The notes beneath the pieces are model-generated. The model ran no database searches, was not told the DNA's origin, and was given only the letters and a program-made list of their open reading frames with translations. From NCBI GenBank assembly GCA_003117195.1, contig BDSI01000036.1, forward strand, positions 457,960-521,959: a stretch of DNA of 64,000 nucleotides. The letters are read 5' to 3'. The position numbers and the translations under genes were made by a program. Positions 1-17,529 of this stretch are shown piece by piece (position 1 is the first letter of the stretch; each line of letters opens with the position of its first letter). Source of the stretch: Eudorina sp. 2006-703-Eu-15. Its lineage: Eukaryota; Chlorophyta; Chlorophyceae; Chlamydomonadales; Volvocaceae.

Positions 1-60
1 TCCCGTATGGGGCGGGTTAGCGCGCCCGGCCAGCGTCGGCCCAGCAGATATGTAACGATT

Positions 61-222
<162 letters not shown>

Positions 223-502
223 ACTGGCCAGCGCACATACAATGCATGTAACCCTCTCGTTGATACTATCATTACTAATACGTCTTGGTGAACCAAGGTG
301 TGCGCCAAGGGGGTGGGGATGGGGAGGCTATGGGTTCCCCCTGGGGTATGCACCTATATATGGCCACCACTGAGGTCATTCATCTTTGCCACCCCCTCCC
401 GTTAATACAGTATTCAGCTTTTGGTTTGCAACAGCCTTCCGGCAAAGTCAAGAAAGAAACAATTACTGGACGGCTGTTGGTGCAGGCACCCAGGAGCGCA
501 AA

Positions 503-8756
<8,254 letters not shown>

Positions 8757-9122
8757 TGGCAACTGCCATACAGACGGTGTTTTGCTTGTGGTATTTTTGG
8801 TGCTGCTAGACTTGTGAACGCTGATGTAGCCCTCCACTTGCAACTCAAGTGTCTGATGTGAATTAAACCTCAAGTGATGCTGATTGGCGGACTGCCTCTG
8901 CAGCTTGTCATGGTATTATTACATATCTTGCTGAATCTGAAGCTGACCGGGGCAGTTACCCTTGCCCTTGTGTGTATGTGCAATTCGTTGACACTACTGT
9001 TGTGTATATGACAGCTACGTATTAAAGACGTTCGTGACTCTTTGTTTCTTGTTGCACATTACTTGGTTTGATCAATAAGGGTGCTGTGCTTTATCGTCAA
9101 TTGGACCCCAACCTCTCTTACA

Positions 9123-9127
9123 TGTAA
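9123..9127 (+). terminator. Candidate poly-A signal (TGTAA) of WDR70
   Basis: TGTAA, the poly-A signal type typical of volvocine algae, 367 nt after the WDR70 stop. No other TGTAA was seen between the stop and this site. It abuts a LINE remnant, so it may be partly element-derived. Confidence 0.4.
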
Positions 9128-9144
9128 CCCCCATACTCGCTAGA

Positions 9145-9217
9145 TGAATGAACGTTACAGCGGACCCCAAAGGGATCACCGGTGTATACCAGGGCAAGCC
9201 CCAGCAGGCCCCACCTG
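9145..9217 (-). mobile_element. LINE 3'-end fragment behind WDR70
   Basis: ATGAATGAACGTTACAGCGG and the following about 50 bases (GGTGTATACCAGGGCAAGCC) match the 3' end of the LINE copies at 21711 and 27175, including the ATGA-type tail. It is truncated to about 70 bp. Confidence 0.75.
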
Positions 9218-9299
9218 CTAGATGTAACACAGCGCAGCCAAGGCAAGTCCCTACGTACAGCATCTCGAGAAGCGTTTGGCTGCGCCGTGTTACACTAGA
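9218..9299. repeat. Small inverted repeat (foldback)
   Basis: The arms 9218-9242 (TAGATGTAACACAGCGCAGC) and 9275-9299 (reverse complement with two or three mismatches) flank a 32-nt loop containing CTCGAG. It could be a MITE remnant or a transcribed hairpin. I see nothing else recognisable between 9300 and 9666. Confidence 0.7.
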
Positions 9300-9899
9300 T
9301 GTGACAATGTGGCCATGAAACCAATTTAAGAAATCAGTGATGGGGCAGGATTAAGGATGCTTCAGTGAAACTGGATACAACACCCAAACAAATCCATATA
9401 TGTGCCCTGTATGTGCATTTGTACTTGAATGCGGTATGATGATGTCCTTACATGTACAGCTACAAGAGTTGGCATGGCACCTTAATTATCCAGGAGAGGA
9501 AATCCTGGCGCTTCAGTGACTCGTCGTTGTTATGGCTGGAATGCGTGGCTGTATGACGGACCCCCCATGGGTTCACAGTCCCTGGTAAAGTGGTTTCCAT
9601 GAGAAATTATATAACATCCGTTACACACCAGTGTACCTGCACAAAGTGAAAGCTCGTCTTCATTTCAGCCTAGCAGCACTATTTTGACTTGCTTGTTACT
9701 ATCTTGATGATGCTAATGTTCCTAGCCAGGATCCACCTGACTCAAGCACTCTTGCAAGCGGTATTGTATATTTCCTTTCGTTCAGGTCCAGGTCAAGGTG
9801 GTCAATACCAATCCCTGATTTAGCAGGCCATCACACGCGAACCGTTCCGCTCACATGCTTTTACTTATCTACGCACTTGTCCTTGCGTTATAGCTCATT

Positions 9900-10005
9900 T
9901 GGCTGCGGCAGGATTTGAACCTGCGCCCTTACAGACAGGAGAGTTATGGACACCCGTATTACGGCCTCCTTAATCCTGCGCCATAGACCACTCGGCCACG
10001 CAACC
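9900..10005 (-). tRNA. tRNA-Leu(AAG), intron-containing, array copy 1
   Basis: Acceptor GGTTGCG pairs with CGCAGCC. Anticodon loop TTAAGGC gives AAG, with a 26-nt intron after position 37. There is a long class II variable arm and a T arm GCAGG-TTCAAAT-CCTGC. This copy has one D-loop change and one variable-arm change relative to the array consensus but keeps all stems. Confidence 0.9.
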
Positions 10006-10072
10006 CAGTCATCAAGTGCTCCGCATCTGCATCTCACACATCCATGATTGGCTCGCGTGGAGACCACCCCCG

Positions 10073-10144
10073 TGCACCAGCCGAGAAATCGAACTCGGGT
10101 CTGGTCCGTGGCAAGGACCTATGCTGCCACTATACCACTGGTGC
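10073..10144 (-). pseudogene. tRNA-Gly(GCC) variant, array copy 1, likely degenerate
   Basis: Same gene as the other Gly copies (anticodon loop TTGCCAC), but an extra A makes an 8-nt T loop, and there is a D-loop change. The normal 71-nt length becomes 72. An enlarged T loop should weaken TFIIIC B-box binding and folding, so it may be inactive. Confidence 0.7.
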
Positions 10145-10344
10145 ACACACTTTAGGAAGGAGCTGTCAACCGGAACTACTGCTGCCTCCCGATGCCCATG
10201 TCCTAGACCATAGATGTCTCAACATGGGTCGGCATGGTACATGTGTGCTGCACATGATGAGAAGAATGCCATTTGGAATGGAACAGTGGTGGGATGGTGA
10301 TGTATGACGAGGAACATAATATCTATTTTTACATATATTTACAT

Positions 10345-11028
10345 ATCGCTGACGTTAGGGGGCGCCTTCACGGGTTCGCCCAGTTGGGGCTCCCGAGACG
10401 GGGTTGGAGCTCAGTGGGCCCTTTCCACCCTTTCTTGAAAGTGGCGGGGGGAGTCCTGCGATGTGCGGGACCTGCTCCTGAAGAAGGATGAGGCGCGGGT
10501 TCCCCGCCCTCTGTCTGTTTATCGTCGGGCTCTCCGAACCGGGGTTCAAGTTGGGGACCGGGCCTACCCTCAGATTGGGGTGGAGGTTGGGCTCCCGTTG
10601 GCATTTTGGTGTTTTGGCCAAGTTATTTTTTATGATGCGGGTTACCCCACTAGCGGTCGCTGGGCAGTGTCACGAGCCAGGCGTGGGCCTTCCAAGACCT
10701 CGAGAGGGTGCTGCGTTGGGTGCCTCAGAGGTGGTGGTAGCTGGGTAATGGGGTGCCTGTGTGGGCGACCTCCCCTGTGCTTGGCTTTATCCACTTCTGG
10801 GGATTATGCCCGCTGCTGTGCCTATCCCTTTGGTAGTGTTGCCCCGCTGCGCGCCTCTGCTTGCTTCGGTGTCTGACTGGTTGGGGTGATGGCCCGGTGT
10901 GTTTTCTTTGGGTGCGGCGTTGTGGTGTGGAGGTGACCTGCCGCCTTGGCGGTGGGGCCTACTGGGGCTTGCTCTGGTATACACCGATGATCCCGTTGGG
11001 GTCCGCTGTAACATTCATTCATTCATTC
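10345..11028 (+). mobile_element. 5'-truncated LINE, copy 1, with (CATT)n tail
   Basis: About 680 bp matching the 3' part of the LINE copies at 21711 and 27175 but in the opposite orientation, starting at ATCGCTGAC and ending in CATTCATTCATTCAT. An 11-bp target duplication, CATATATTTAC, lies at 10332-10342 and 11029-11039, so this is a clean independent insertion about 200 bp upstream of the tRNA-Gly gene. Only the tail of the element's reading frame and its 3' UTR remain. Confidence 0.9.
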
Positions 11029-11140
11029 ATATATTTACGTGTGCCCCGCATTTAATGCTCATAGATAGGTAGCTAGAGAGCATGGCAGGGCTACTTGGTC
11101 ATGCATACGTGGGTGCATCGAGGTTGTGGACAGATATAAT

Positions 11141-11361
11141 TATGAAACTATATTTATGTTATGATACGATGATAATGACGGATAGAGCGGATTTCCACAC
11201 GTTTATGATTCCAGCCACCTTCCTGCCTACCTTCAACATTACTCGAGCCTGTACGAGTAATAATGTTCAAGATAGGCAGGAAGGTGGCTGGAATCATAAA
11301 CGTGTGGAAATCCGCTCTATCCATCATTATCATCGTATCATACCAAAAATATAATTTCATA
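11141..11361. repeat. Long foldback with about 105-bp arms, repeated in all 15 units
   Basis: The left arm (11141-11245) and right arm (11254-11361) are inverted complements around an 8-nt loop next to ACTCGAGCCTGTACGAGT. The pairing has only about three mismatches and a 3-nt bulge through the inner 88 positions, and a perfect stretch of about 50 bp. Further copies: 19862-20082, 25327-25547, 30819-31039, 32868-33088, 34908-35128, 36949-37169, 38988-39208, 41028-41248, 43071-43291, 45096-45316, 47137-47357, 49180-49400, 51220-51440 and 53261-53480. It could be a small-RNA precursor hairpin, a foldback or MITE transposon trapped in the unit, or a structural element. Overlapping short ORFs on both strands are simply the two arms read as protein. 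Confidence 0.95.
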
Positions 11362-12020
11362 GTTATGTATTATAAATATGTATTATAATTGGTTCAATGA
11401 TCTTTGAGTTTTCCAGATACGTGTAGATAGATTAGATAATACAAGACACGACATCACCACACCATCTGCCTTGTAGACCTCCTCATGGCAGATGGCTGGC
11501 TGGCAGGCCGGTGCAGTTGGTAACCAGGTGCACCTCCTCCCACAGAAGCAAGCGCACGTTCCTGCTTGTAGGTGTACCCAACCCCACGCATCTCCATACA
11601 TACCCAAGCGATAAGGTATATGTGTGACAACGATTTATGAAAACATTCTGCCTACCACACAGCAGCCCGGATTGCACCATGTACATACAGTATCAAAAGT
11701 GAAGTTCATGATAATGAGTCATGCAAGGCTCCATTTGCAAGATTGCCATTGCTGCAGAGTCATTGTTGACAGAACATTGTCTACACATATATGGGCTATG
11801 GCAGTCATAAGATGTGGGGCACCAGACATCTTGGTATTAATATTGCAGACCATGGAATCAATTCATCTTGCTTGAGACAGGGCTCAAAGCAAGGTCTGCA
11901 CCAAGCAAGGGATCCTATGACCACATAAGGCAGCTGTTGCTGCCATGCATGGCTGATGCATGCCTAATAAGATGTACAAGGAAATGGGCTGGATCGGACC
12001 AAGTTCATTTAATTAGTAAT

Positions 12021-12408
12021 TGTTGTGACCTGAGTCACAAGTCCAACTGCTGGGGGCAGTCAGAACTGCCGATTAAGGAGACCTGGCGTGCTTATGAGCA
12101 CAGTGCGTCAACCAGTAGTGGTACGGTGTGGTGGACGAGCCCAACCGACGACCGTTACCCCGGTGACCCTTAATCGGAATCGAGATGCCGGAGGCTTGCG
12201 CTCCAACTATGCGATTTGACGCAATAGTTCCCGTTTGTAAGTAGTTTACAAACTGGTGCCATTGTGGCGGTGTCATAGTGACGACCCAAAGAAGGCCAGT
12301 TGCGGCGCATTGTGCGACGGTTACCTGAAAACGGAGAGGATGCCAAATAGAATTGGGCATTAAGTTAAAGATCGTTGTTAATCATGCAAGCGAGGGCACG
12401 ATACAACA
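12021..12408 (-). repeat. 3' LTR of the chromovirus
   Basis: 388 bp with inverted termini TGTTGT and ACAACA. Compared with the other LTR I see about three substitutions (around 12128, 12241 and 12248). Confidence 0.95.
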
Positions 12409-12422
12409 ACTATCCCCCCTCC
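12409..12422 (-). other. Polypurine tract of the chromovirus
   Basis: Read on the minus strand this is GGAGGGGGGATAGT, directly next to the 3' LTR, the usual plus-strand DNA primer. The integrase stop codon TAG lies inside it, so the coding region runs right up to the tract. Confidence 0.75.
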
Positions 12423-13600
12423 GGCGGAAGCGTCCTCGCTGACTGCTTAGCCCGGTTACGAACTGCGTCGAGTTCCGGATGCAGGTCAGGAGTGAAGTGC
12501 CTCGCAGGTTCCCAGCTGTTGTGCTCAGAGGAGTATCCAGCCCACTTGACGAGCCACTCATGCACGTTGCGAAACCTTTTACCCGACCGAATGCGGCGGC
12601 ACCAGTAGTCGAGAATGCGCTCGACAGAGTACAGGGGTTTCGAGTCAGACAGCCAGGCAACAGGCACAGGATCGGGTTGCGACATGGTTTCCATGACGTG
12701 TTCACGGGCATGGTACGGCCGGACGAGAGACACGTGGAACGTCGGATGAATACGCATATCTTGCGGGAGGGTCAGCTCGACAGCAGCTTTCCCAACCATG
12801 CGTACGACAGGGAACGGACCAACCCAGCGAGGTAGCAGCTTACGAGGGCCTTGCGCGAGAGAGCGCAGGTGCCTGGTACTCAGCATGACCAGCTGCCCTG
12901 GGTGAAGGGTAATGTCCTTCTTGTTGCGATTGTAGTAATCCGCGGTCCGTTGTTGAGCCGCCTCCATGCAAGACTTAGCATCTGCCAGGCGAGTCACAAA
13001 GGACTGGGCAAATTGCTTAGCAGCAGGGACATTGACGTCAAGTTCGCGCCAGAGAGGCAGTGCAGGGTGATATCCGTAGTTAAGGAAAAACGGACTGCGC
13101 CCCGTAGCCCGGTTCACGGCATTGTTGAGAGCGAACTCGGCAGCAGAGAGGTATGTATCCCACGTAGTCGGGGTGCGGCCGGCGAAATTGCGAAGCATGT
13201 CACCCAGCGTGCGGTTTGTGCGCTCAGTCTGGCCATCCGTCTGAGGGTGGTAAGCAGTGGACATGTGCAACTTCATACCGAGCAAGGCAGCGAGAGCTCC
13301 CCAAAACTTACTCGTGAACTTAGCATCACGGTCGGACACGATGTCCTTGGGGACGCCGTGTAGGCGTACGACGTTGTCAAAGAACAGACGTGCAGCGTTC
13401 TCGGCCGTGCATTGCGTGGTCGTGGGCGCCAAGTGCACCATTTTCGTCAGGCGGTCAACGAAAACAGCGAGCGCGTCGTATCCCCCCTCAGTTTTGGGGA
13501 GCGACACCACGAAGTCCATGGAGACGCTGTCCCACGGCTGGTCCGGAATGGGCAGAGGTTGAAGCAACCCAGGCGTCTTACCAGCTTGCGGCTTGCCCAA
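12410..13600 (-). CDS. Integrase core and chromodomain (pol fragment) of the chromovirus
   Basis: 396 codons with no ATG at the start. After the linker [13 protein letters not shown] comes the integrase catalytic core: SMDFVVSLP with the first Asp (about residue 29), [14 protein letters not shown] with the second, and [16 protein letters not shown] with the Glu. The FFLNYGYHP and [10 protein letters not shown] stretches lead into the chromodomain, [10 protein letters not shown] to [18 protein letters not shown] (about residues 325-375), which in chromoviruses guides insertion to marked chromatin. The N-terminal HHCC zinc finger that should precede the linker is absent, and the frame differs from the RT ORF it overlaps, so it is cut off from RT-RNase H. 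Confidence 0.9.
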   Translation of the reverse strand: MGKPQAGKTPGLLQPLPIPDQPWDSVSMDFVVSLPKTEGGYDALAVFVDRLTKMVHLAPTTTQCTAENAARLFFDNVVRLHGVPKDIVSDRDAKFTSKFWGALAALLGMKLHMSTAYHPQTDGQTERTNRTLGDMLRNFAGRTPTTWDTYLSAAEFALNNAVNRATGRSPFFLNYGYHPALPLWRELDVNVPAAKQFAQSFVTRLADAKSCMEAAQQRTADYYNRNKKDITLHPGQLVMLSTRHLRSLAQGPRKLLPRWVGPFPVVRMVGKAAVELTLPQDMRIHPTFHVSLVRPYHAREHVMETMSQPDPVPVAWLSDSKPLYSVERILDYWCRRIRSGKRFRNVHEWLVKWAGYSSEHNSWEPARHFTPDLHPELDAVRNRAKQSARTLPPEGG

Positions 13601-15312
13601 CCAGACTCAGACCGAGCAGGCGATGGAACCGCGGCGACAGGCGCAGGGGCAGCGCGCGGCGCGACAGGCGGTACGCCAGCCGGCGCGGCGGGCGTCGCAG
13701 CAGGCGGCGCGGCATGCGGTACGACAGACGGCGTGGCAGGTACGGCGGCGGGCGGCGCCGGAGCCACAGGGGCCGCGGGAGCGCGAGCAGTCTGACTGCG
13801 CGTCATGACGTGGATGGCCGCAAGCAGCGACGGATGACGGCTTAGAGCGTCCGCGACGTTGAGAGAGCCAGAGAGGTACTCCCAAGTGTAGTCGAAGCGG
13901 GACATGTACTCCAGCCAGCGAGCCTGTCTACGGTTGAGAGTTGGCACACCTTGCAGGAAGGTTAAGGGTTTATGATCGGTCTTCAAAGTGAAGTGCCGGC
14001 CCTCAAGGTAGCAACGCCACTCTTTCAGCGCATGCAAGACAGCAAGCAACTCCTGTTCCCCAGTGGTATAACGGGTTTCAGCGCCCGAAAACGTCTTGCT
14101 AGTGAAGGCCACTGGCCGGCCCTCTTGCAGCAGGACCGCCCCAGACCCGTACAGGGAGGCGTCGGTGATAACCTCAACCCGAAACGGCAAGGCGGGGTCA
14201 GGAAAGCGCAACATGACATCGTCACAGACAAGCCGTTTGAGCTCATCGAACGACTGCTGACACTCCGCGGTCCACGCCTCTAGTGACGTGAACGCCCCCT
14301 TACGCGTGAGATTGGTGAGCGGGGCCGCGATGATGGAGTAGCGCGATATGAACTTACGAAAATAGTTGGTAAGGCCCAAAAATTTACGCAAGTCCTGCAA
14401 GTTCGTCGGCGCAGGCCAATCCCGGACGGCGGCGGACTTGCGAGGGTCCATGCGCACGCCGTCAGCCGAGACGATGTGGCCCAGGTACTCCACTTGCGGT
14501 TGTACCCAGTGGCACTTGGACCGCTTGGCGTACAGCTTCTCACGACGTAGGGTGTCGAAGACCACGCGAAGGTGCTCAAGATGCTCCTCGCGGGTTCGCG
14601 AGTAGATGAGGATGTCGTCCAGGTAGCAGACGACGAACCGATCTAGGTAAGGCCTGAAGATGCGGTTCATCACGGCTTGGAACGTGGCGGGAGCATTAAC
14701 CAGGCCAAAGCTCAACACGGTGTACTCATAGTGACCAAAGGGCGTGCGGAAAGCAGTTTTCGGAATGTCCGACTCAGCAATCCGGATCTGGTTGTACCCT
14801 TGCTGTAGGTCAATCGAGCTAAAGAACGCAGCACCGCGCAGCTTGTCAAGCAAGTCGTCCACCCTAGGCAGCGGGTAGCGGTTCTTGACCGTGACTGAGT
14901 TAAGCCCCCGGTAGTCAATGCACATGCGCAGACCACCATCCTTCTTACCCACGAAAAGGATTGGCGCGGAGTACGGGGAGGTGCTAGGCCTAACCATACC
15001 TTTAGCCAGGAGGTCGGACACCTGACGTTTGACTTCGTCAAGCTCCAACGGACTGAGCCGGTACATGGGACGCGACACTGGTTGTGCGTCAGGCATCAGT
15101 GGGATGGTATGATCCACCGGACGCATGGGTGGCAGCCCAGGGATCTCGCGGAATAGATCTGCGAACTCATCCAAGAGGGCTTCGACCTCAGGGTCTTTGG
15201 GTGCATCAGGGGCGACAGCAGCGTTTAAGTTAAGCTTGGGTCGTACAAGGATGGCATGAGCACCCTTGCGCAACAAACGCATAGCTGCCTTACGGCCGAC
15301 AGGTTCAGGCAT
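13447..15312 (-). CDS. Reverse transcriptase-RNase H (pol) of the chromovirus
   Basis: 621 codons, starting at an ATG immediately after the telomere-like repeat. An RKGAHAILV motif typical of the protease-RT junction is near residue 15. The RT domain follows (about 90-300), with [16 protein letters not shown], the [11 protein letters not shown] motif and the catalytic YLDDILIYS (YLDD at 230-233). RNase H follows with its four acidic positions, in ITDAS (about 383), [12 protein letters not shown] (about 421), [11 protein letters not shown] (about 446) and [10 protein letters not shown] (about 488). The last 100 residues are a Pro/Ala-rich spacer that runs out of frame into integrase sequence. 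The enzyme domains look intact although the polyprotein is broken. Confidence 0.95.
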   Translation of the reverse strand: MPEPVGRKAAMRLLRKGAHAILVRPKLNLNAAVAPDAPKDPEVEALLDEFADLFREIPGLPPMRPVDHTIPLMPDAQPVSRPMYRLSPLELDEVKRQVSDLLAKGMVRPSTSPYSAPILFVGKKDGGLRMCIDYRGLNSVTVKNRYPLPRVDDLLDKLRGAAFFSSIDLQQGYNQIRIAESDIPKTAFRTPFGHYEYTVLSFGLVNAPATFQAVMNRIFRPYLDRFVVCYLDDILIYSRTREEHLEHLRVVFDTLRREKLYAKRSKCHWVQPQVEYLGHIVSADGVRMDPRKSAAVRDWPAPTNLQDLRKFLGLTNYFRKFISRYSIIAAPLTNLTRKGAFTSLEAWTAECQQSFDELKRLVCDDVMLRFPDPALPFRVEVITDASLYGSGAVLLQEGRPVAFTSKTFSGAETRYTTGEQELLAVLHALKEWRCYLEGRHFTLKTDHKPLTFLQGVPTLNRRQARWLEYMSRFDYTWEYLSGSLNVADALSRHPSLLAAIHVMTRSQTARAPAAPVAPAPPAAVPATPSVVPHAAPPAATPAAPAGVPPVAPRAAPAPVAAVPSPARSESGWASRKLVRRLGCFNLCPFRTSRGTASPWTSWCRSPKLRGDTTRSLFSLTA

Positions 15313-15313
15313 G

Positions 15314-15338
15314 AGGGTTTAGGGTTTAGGGTTTAGGG
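15314..15338. repeat. Telomere-like (TTTAGGG)3 block inside the retrotransposon
   Basis: GGGTTTAGGGTTTAGGGTTT and the following AGGG form three to three-and-a-half units of the plant-type telomere repeat. It sits between the middle ORF and the RT ORF. On the coding strand it reads CCCTAAA and supplies the TAA stop of the middle ORF. Confidence 0.9.
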
Positions 15339-15891
15339 TAGCGGTAGGGCCGTTAGAAGGCGGTTCGTACCACACGTCGACTGAGTACGGCAAGGGCGGC
15401 AAAGGCACAGGAGCCCCGGACAAGTCAAGCCCGTTGAACAGCCGCGTACCTGGCGCGTACCTGTGAACTCGACGCATACCGTGAAGCAGCGACGACGCCT
15501 TACGTGCAAGGTACGCAGGCAATAAGACACAAGCTGCGGTGTCGGGTCGCTGACGTCGGCACGCACGGTAGTGACTAAGCTGTCGCTGTAGGGTATGAAG
15601 AGTCGAAGGGGTGAACAGCACGATATGACCGCCGAGATCGATGGACGAGAGGACACGACCGCTAGGTGCGCATAGATTACACAACTCATCGAATCCCGCG
15701 CGAACAGCACGCGCGTCAAACGAGAGTCGGTGGCCCAGATGTCCTTCGATCTCAGACAGAACTTCAGGGGTCAAAGCACGCGCTGCGCGATAAGTACGCC
15801 ACGGCAACGTGTCTGGCAAAGATACCACCCCATCAGTCGCACCAAAGGTAAACCCAAGAGACGCCCCTTCCGCATCAACCTGGGCAACCCC
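15319..15891 (-). CDS. Middle ORF of the chromovirus, possible adenine-methyltransferase-like domain in place of protease
   Basis: About 190 codons, in the same frame as gag and opening directly after the gag TAG; it has no ATG near its start. I find no Asp-Ser/Thr-Gly protease signature. The layout (LSFDARAVRAGFDELCNLCA, a short loop, GGHIVLFTPSTLHTLQRQL, then RPDTAACVLLPAYL and RYAPGTRLFNG) resembles the DNA N6-adenine-methyltransferase-like domain found in some retroelements. If so, the catalytic Asn/Asp-Pro-Pro-Phe/Trp motif is altered to FTPS and it would be inactive. The resemblance is by eye and weak. The alternative is an unclassified element-specific domain. Confidence 0.45.
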   Translation of the reverse strand, partial: GVAQVDAEGASLGFTFGATDGVVSLPDTLPWRTYRAARALTPEVLSEIEGHLGHRLSFDARAVRAGFDELCNLCAPSGRVLSSIDLGGHIVLFTPSTLHTLQRQLSHYRACRRQRPDTAACVLLPAYLARKASSLLHGMRRVHRYAPGTRLFNGLDLSGAPVPLPPLPYSVDVWYEPPSNGPTATLNPKP

Positions 15892-17166
15892 CTAATCGCG
15901 CTTCTGCTTCTTGTGGGCGTCGAGGACCGCCTTGCGGGCGAGCCACTGCGGGTCGGTGCACTGCTGGATCTTATGGCCGGGGCGCCCGCACGCGATGCAG
16001 GCTTTGCCGTAGCGCCGGCAGTATTCGGCCCAGGTGATTCCGAACTTGGTCATGTCGCTCGGGGAGTGCCGAGCGGGGTCGAATGCGCCAGTGCCGGAGC
16101 CGGACGCGGCGGCGGCGACGGTTGGCTGCTTCCGCTTGCCGCAGGACTTGCCCTTGCGGTGGACCTTCTCCCAGGGCGGCGACGACGGGCGGCGAGCGGC
16201 GGCAGCGGCCAAGGGCCGGGAGGCGGTGGTGCTTGGACCACCCCGTGGCCCGACAGGCGGGGCCTCCGGCTGCTCGTCGACCGCGTCATCGTCGTCCTGG
16301 AAGGCAAGGAAGTTCAGGCGAGCGGCAGCACGGACACGTTTAGCGGTCTCAAGCTGGTTCTCCTTGCCGAGAGCAAAGTCAACGAGGGCTTTGTAGGTCC
16401 TAAAGTGAACCCCACGCTCGTCAGTTGCGCAAAGGGACTGCAACTGATCAGAGAGGCCAACGTGGAACCAGTACATGCGCTCCTGAACGGACATGTCAGG
16501 GATGGACGTGCACATGGCCTCAAAGCGCGACTGATAGGCAGCCACACTTTCACGTGCGCGCATGCGGTATGTGGCCTGGCGCAGCTTATCGCGAACCTCG
16601 TGCGCACGGGGCTGAATCTGAGGTGCGAAACGAACGCGTAAAGCAGTCAGCAAATCAGCCGAGGAGTAGTCCTCACGCGCCAAGGTCCACTCATCATGCC
16701 AACGCTTAGCCTTGCCCTCGAGTGCGGTGGCAAGATACAAGCAGCGTGCCTCGTCACGGTTACCCCCTTTGACCATCTGGAAGTACTTGTTGACGTCCCG
16801 AATGAAGGCCCGGGTAGTATCAGCAACCGTGCGTGGGTCCAACGAATCATCTATCGGGATAGACAACTTCGGTGGGGGCACAGACAGTTTAAGTACCTCG
16901 TCGTTATCAGCAGCGGCGACGGGAGCTTGCGCCCGAACGCCAGCGGACGAGCCGGGGACGTGAGCCCGATTCGCAACGCCTGTCTCCGGCATAGTACCGT
17001 TACGCGCTGAAGGAGCACGAGCAGGGCGGGCGGCGAAGTGGTTAGGGAAGTGCGGTTGCAGGTTGAATGGGTCCGCAGGGTTATAGTCGTCGTCTAGGAT
17101 ATCGGTAGGAGGAGTCATGGGAACATAGGGTTCACCTTCTTCATCATATTGCATGAAGAATTCCAT
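15892..17166 (-). CDS. Gag of the chromovirus with CCHC zinc knuckle
   Basis: 424 codons from the first ATG; the frame is open nine codons further upstream. The retrotransposon gag core includes AFIRDVNKYFQMVKGG, a YLATALEGKAKRWHDEW helix and a YQSRFEAMCTSIPDMSVQER region. Basic, Pro/Ala-rich linkers lead to a single zinc knuckle, CIACGRPGHKIQQC, near the C-terminus. It ends in TAG followed by GGG, with the next ORF open in the same frame. The protein would form the particle and bind element RNA. Confidence 0.92.
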   Translation of the reverse strand: MEFFMQYDEEGEPYVPMTPPTDILDDDYNPADPFNLQPHFPNHFAARPARAPSARNGTMPETGVANRAHVPGSSAGVRAQAPVAAADNDEVLKLSVPPPKLSIPIDDSLDPRTVADTTRAFIRDVNKYFQMVKGGNRDEARCLYLATALEGKAKRWHDEWTLAREDYSSADLLTALRVRFAPQIQPRAHEVRDKLRQATYRMRARESVAAYQSRFEAMCTSIPDMSVQERMYWFHVGLSDQLQSLCATDERGVHFRTYKALVDFALGKENQLETAKRVRAAARLNFLAFQDDDDAVDEQPEAPPVGPRGGPSTTASRPLAAAAARRPSSPPWEKVHRKGKSCGKRKQPTVAAAASGSGTGAFDPARHSPSDMTKFGITWAEYCRRYGKACIACGRPGHKIQQCTDPQWLARKAVLDAHKKQKRD

Positions 17167-17195
17167 ACCGGTGGCGACTGACAGCAAAGGCAAGC

Positions 17196-17390
17196 CTAAA
17201 TTGAATCAGACTTACAGGCCGCAGCAGCCTTTGCCCGAGCCAAGAGTTCCTCTAGGAGCGGTACTGACTCAAATGATTCAAGAACCTCTCGACTGGGTGG
17301 AGTGACGACCGGCAGTTCGGTCTGCTCACTGGCGTCTGCGCACAGCTCGATGGTAACGTACAAGCAGACCCAACAACGGATTGGATTCAA
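17196..17390 (-). other. Short upstream open frame in the chromovirus leader
   Basis: 64 codons in a different frame from gag, between the 5' LTR and gag. It may be leader sequence only. GTAAGT and TTTAG occur near its end but only 20 nt apart, too close for an intron. I assign no function. Confidence 0.2.
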
Positions 17391-17513
17391 CTTGAACGTT
17401 TACCAACCTGTTTGCTCCTCAGTAGCAGCAGCAGCAGCCAGGATTTCGTTCACGCCAGTGCCGAAGTGAACCTCCATTTTGACTGTAGCGTATGAAAAAG
17501 TCGCAAAGTAACT

Positions 17514-17525
17514 GTCTCGATACCA
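17514..17525 (-). other. Candidate primer-binding site
   Basis: On the minus strand TGGTATCGAGAC lies four nt inside the 5' LTR. TGGTATC is the usual start of sites complementary to the 3' end of initiator tRNA-Met; the following bases diverge from that pattern, so the primer is uncertain. Confidence 0.5.
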
Positions 17526-17529
17526 GACT

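Noticed and set aside
11141..11361. Foldback arms interpreted as terminal inverted repeats of a DNA transposon with a transposase
   Set aside because: Only 8 nt separate the arms and no transposase is present; at most it is a non-autonomous foldback element.
11624..11875. 83-codon ORF repeated in every array unit
   Set aside because: Its persistence follows from near-identity of the units. No codon bias, no domain, and no evidence of selection on the protein.
15314..15338. Telomere-like block as a true chromosome end or fusion point
   Set aside because: It is only about three units long and embedded within a retrotransposon with intact LTRs and target duplication.
12410..17193. Plus-strand GC-rich open frames opposite the chromovirus
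   Set aside because: They are antisense shadows of gag and pol; all recognisable motifs are on the minus strand.
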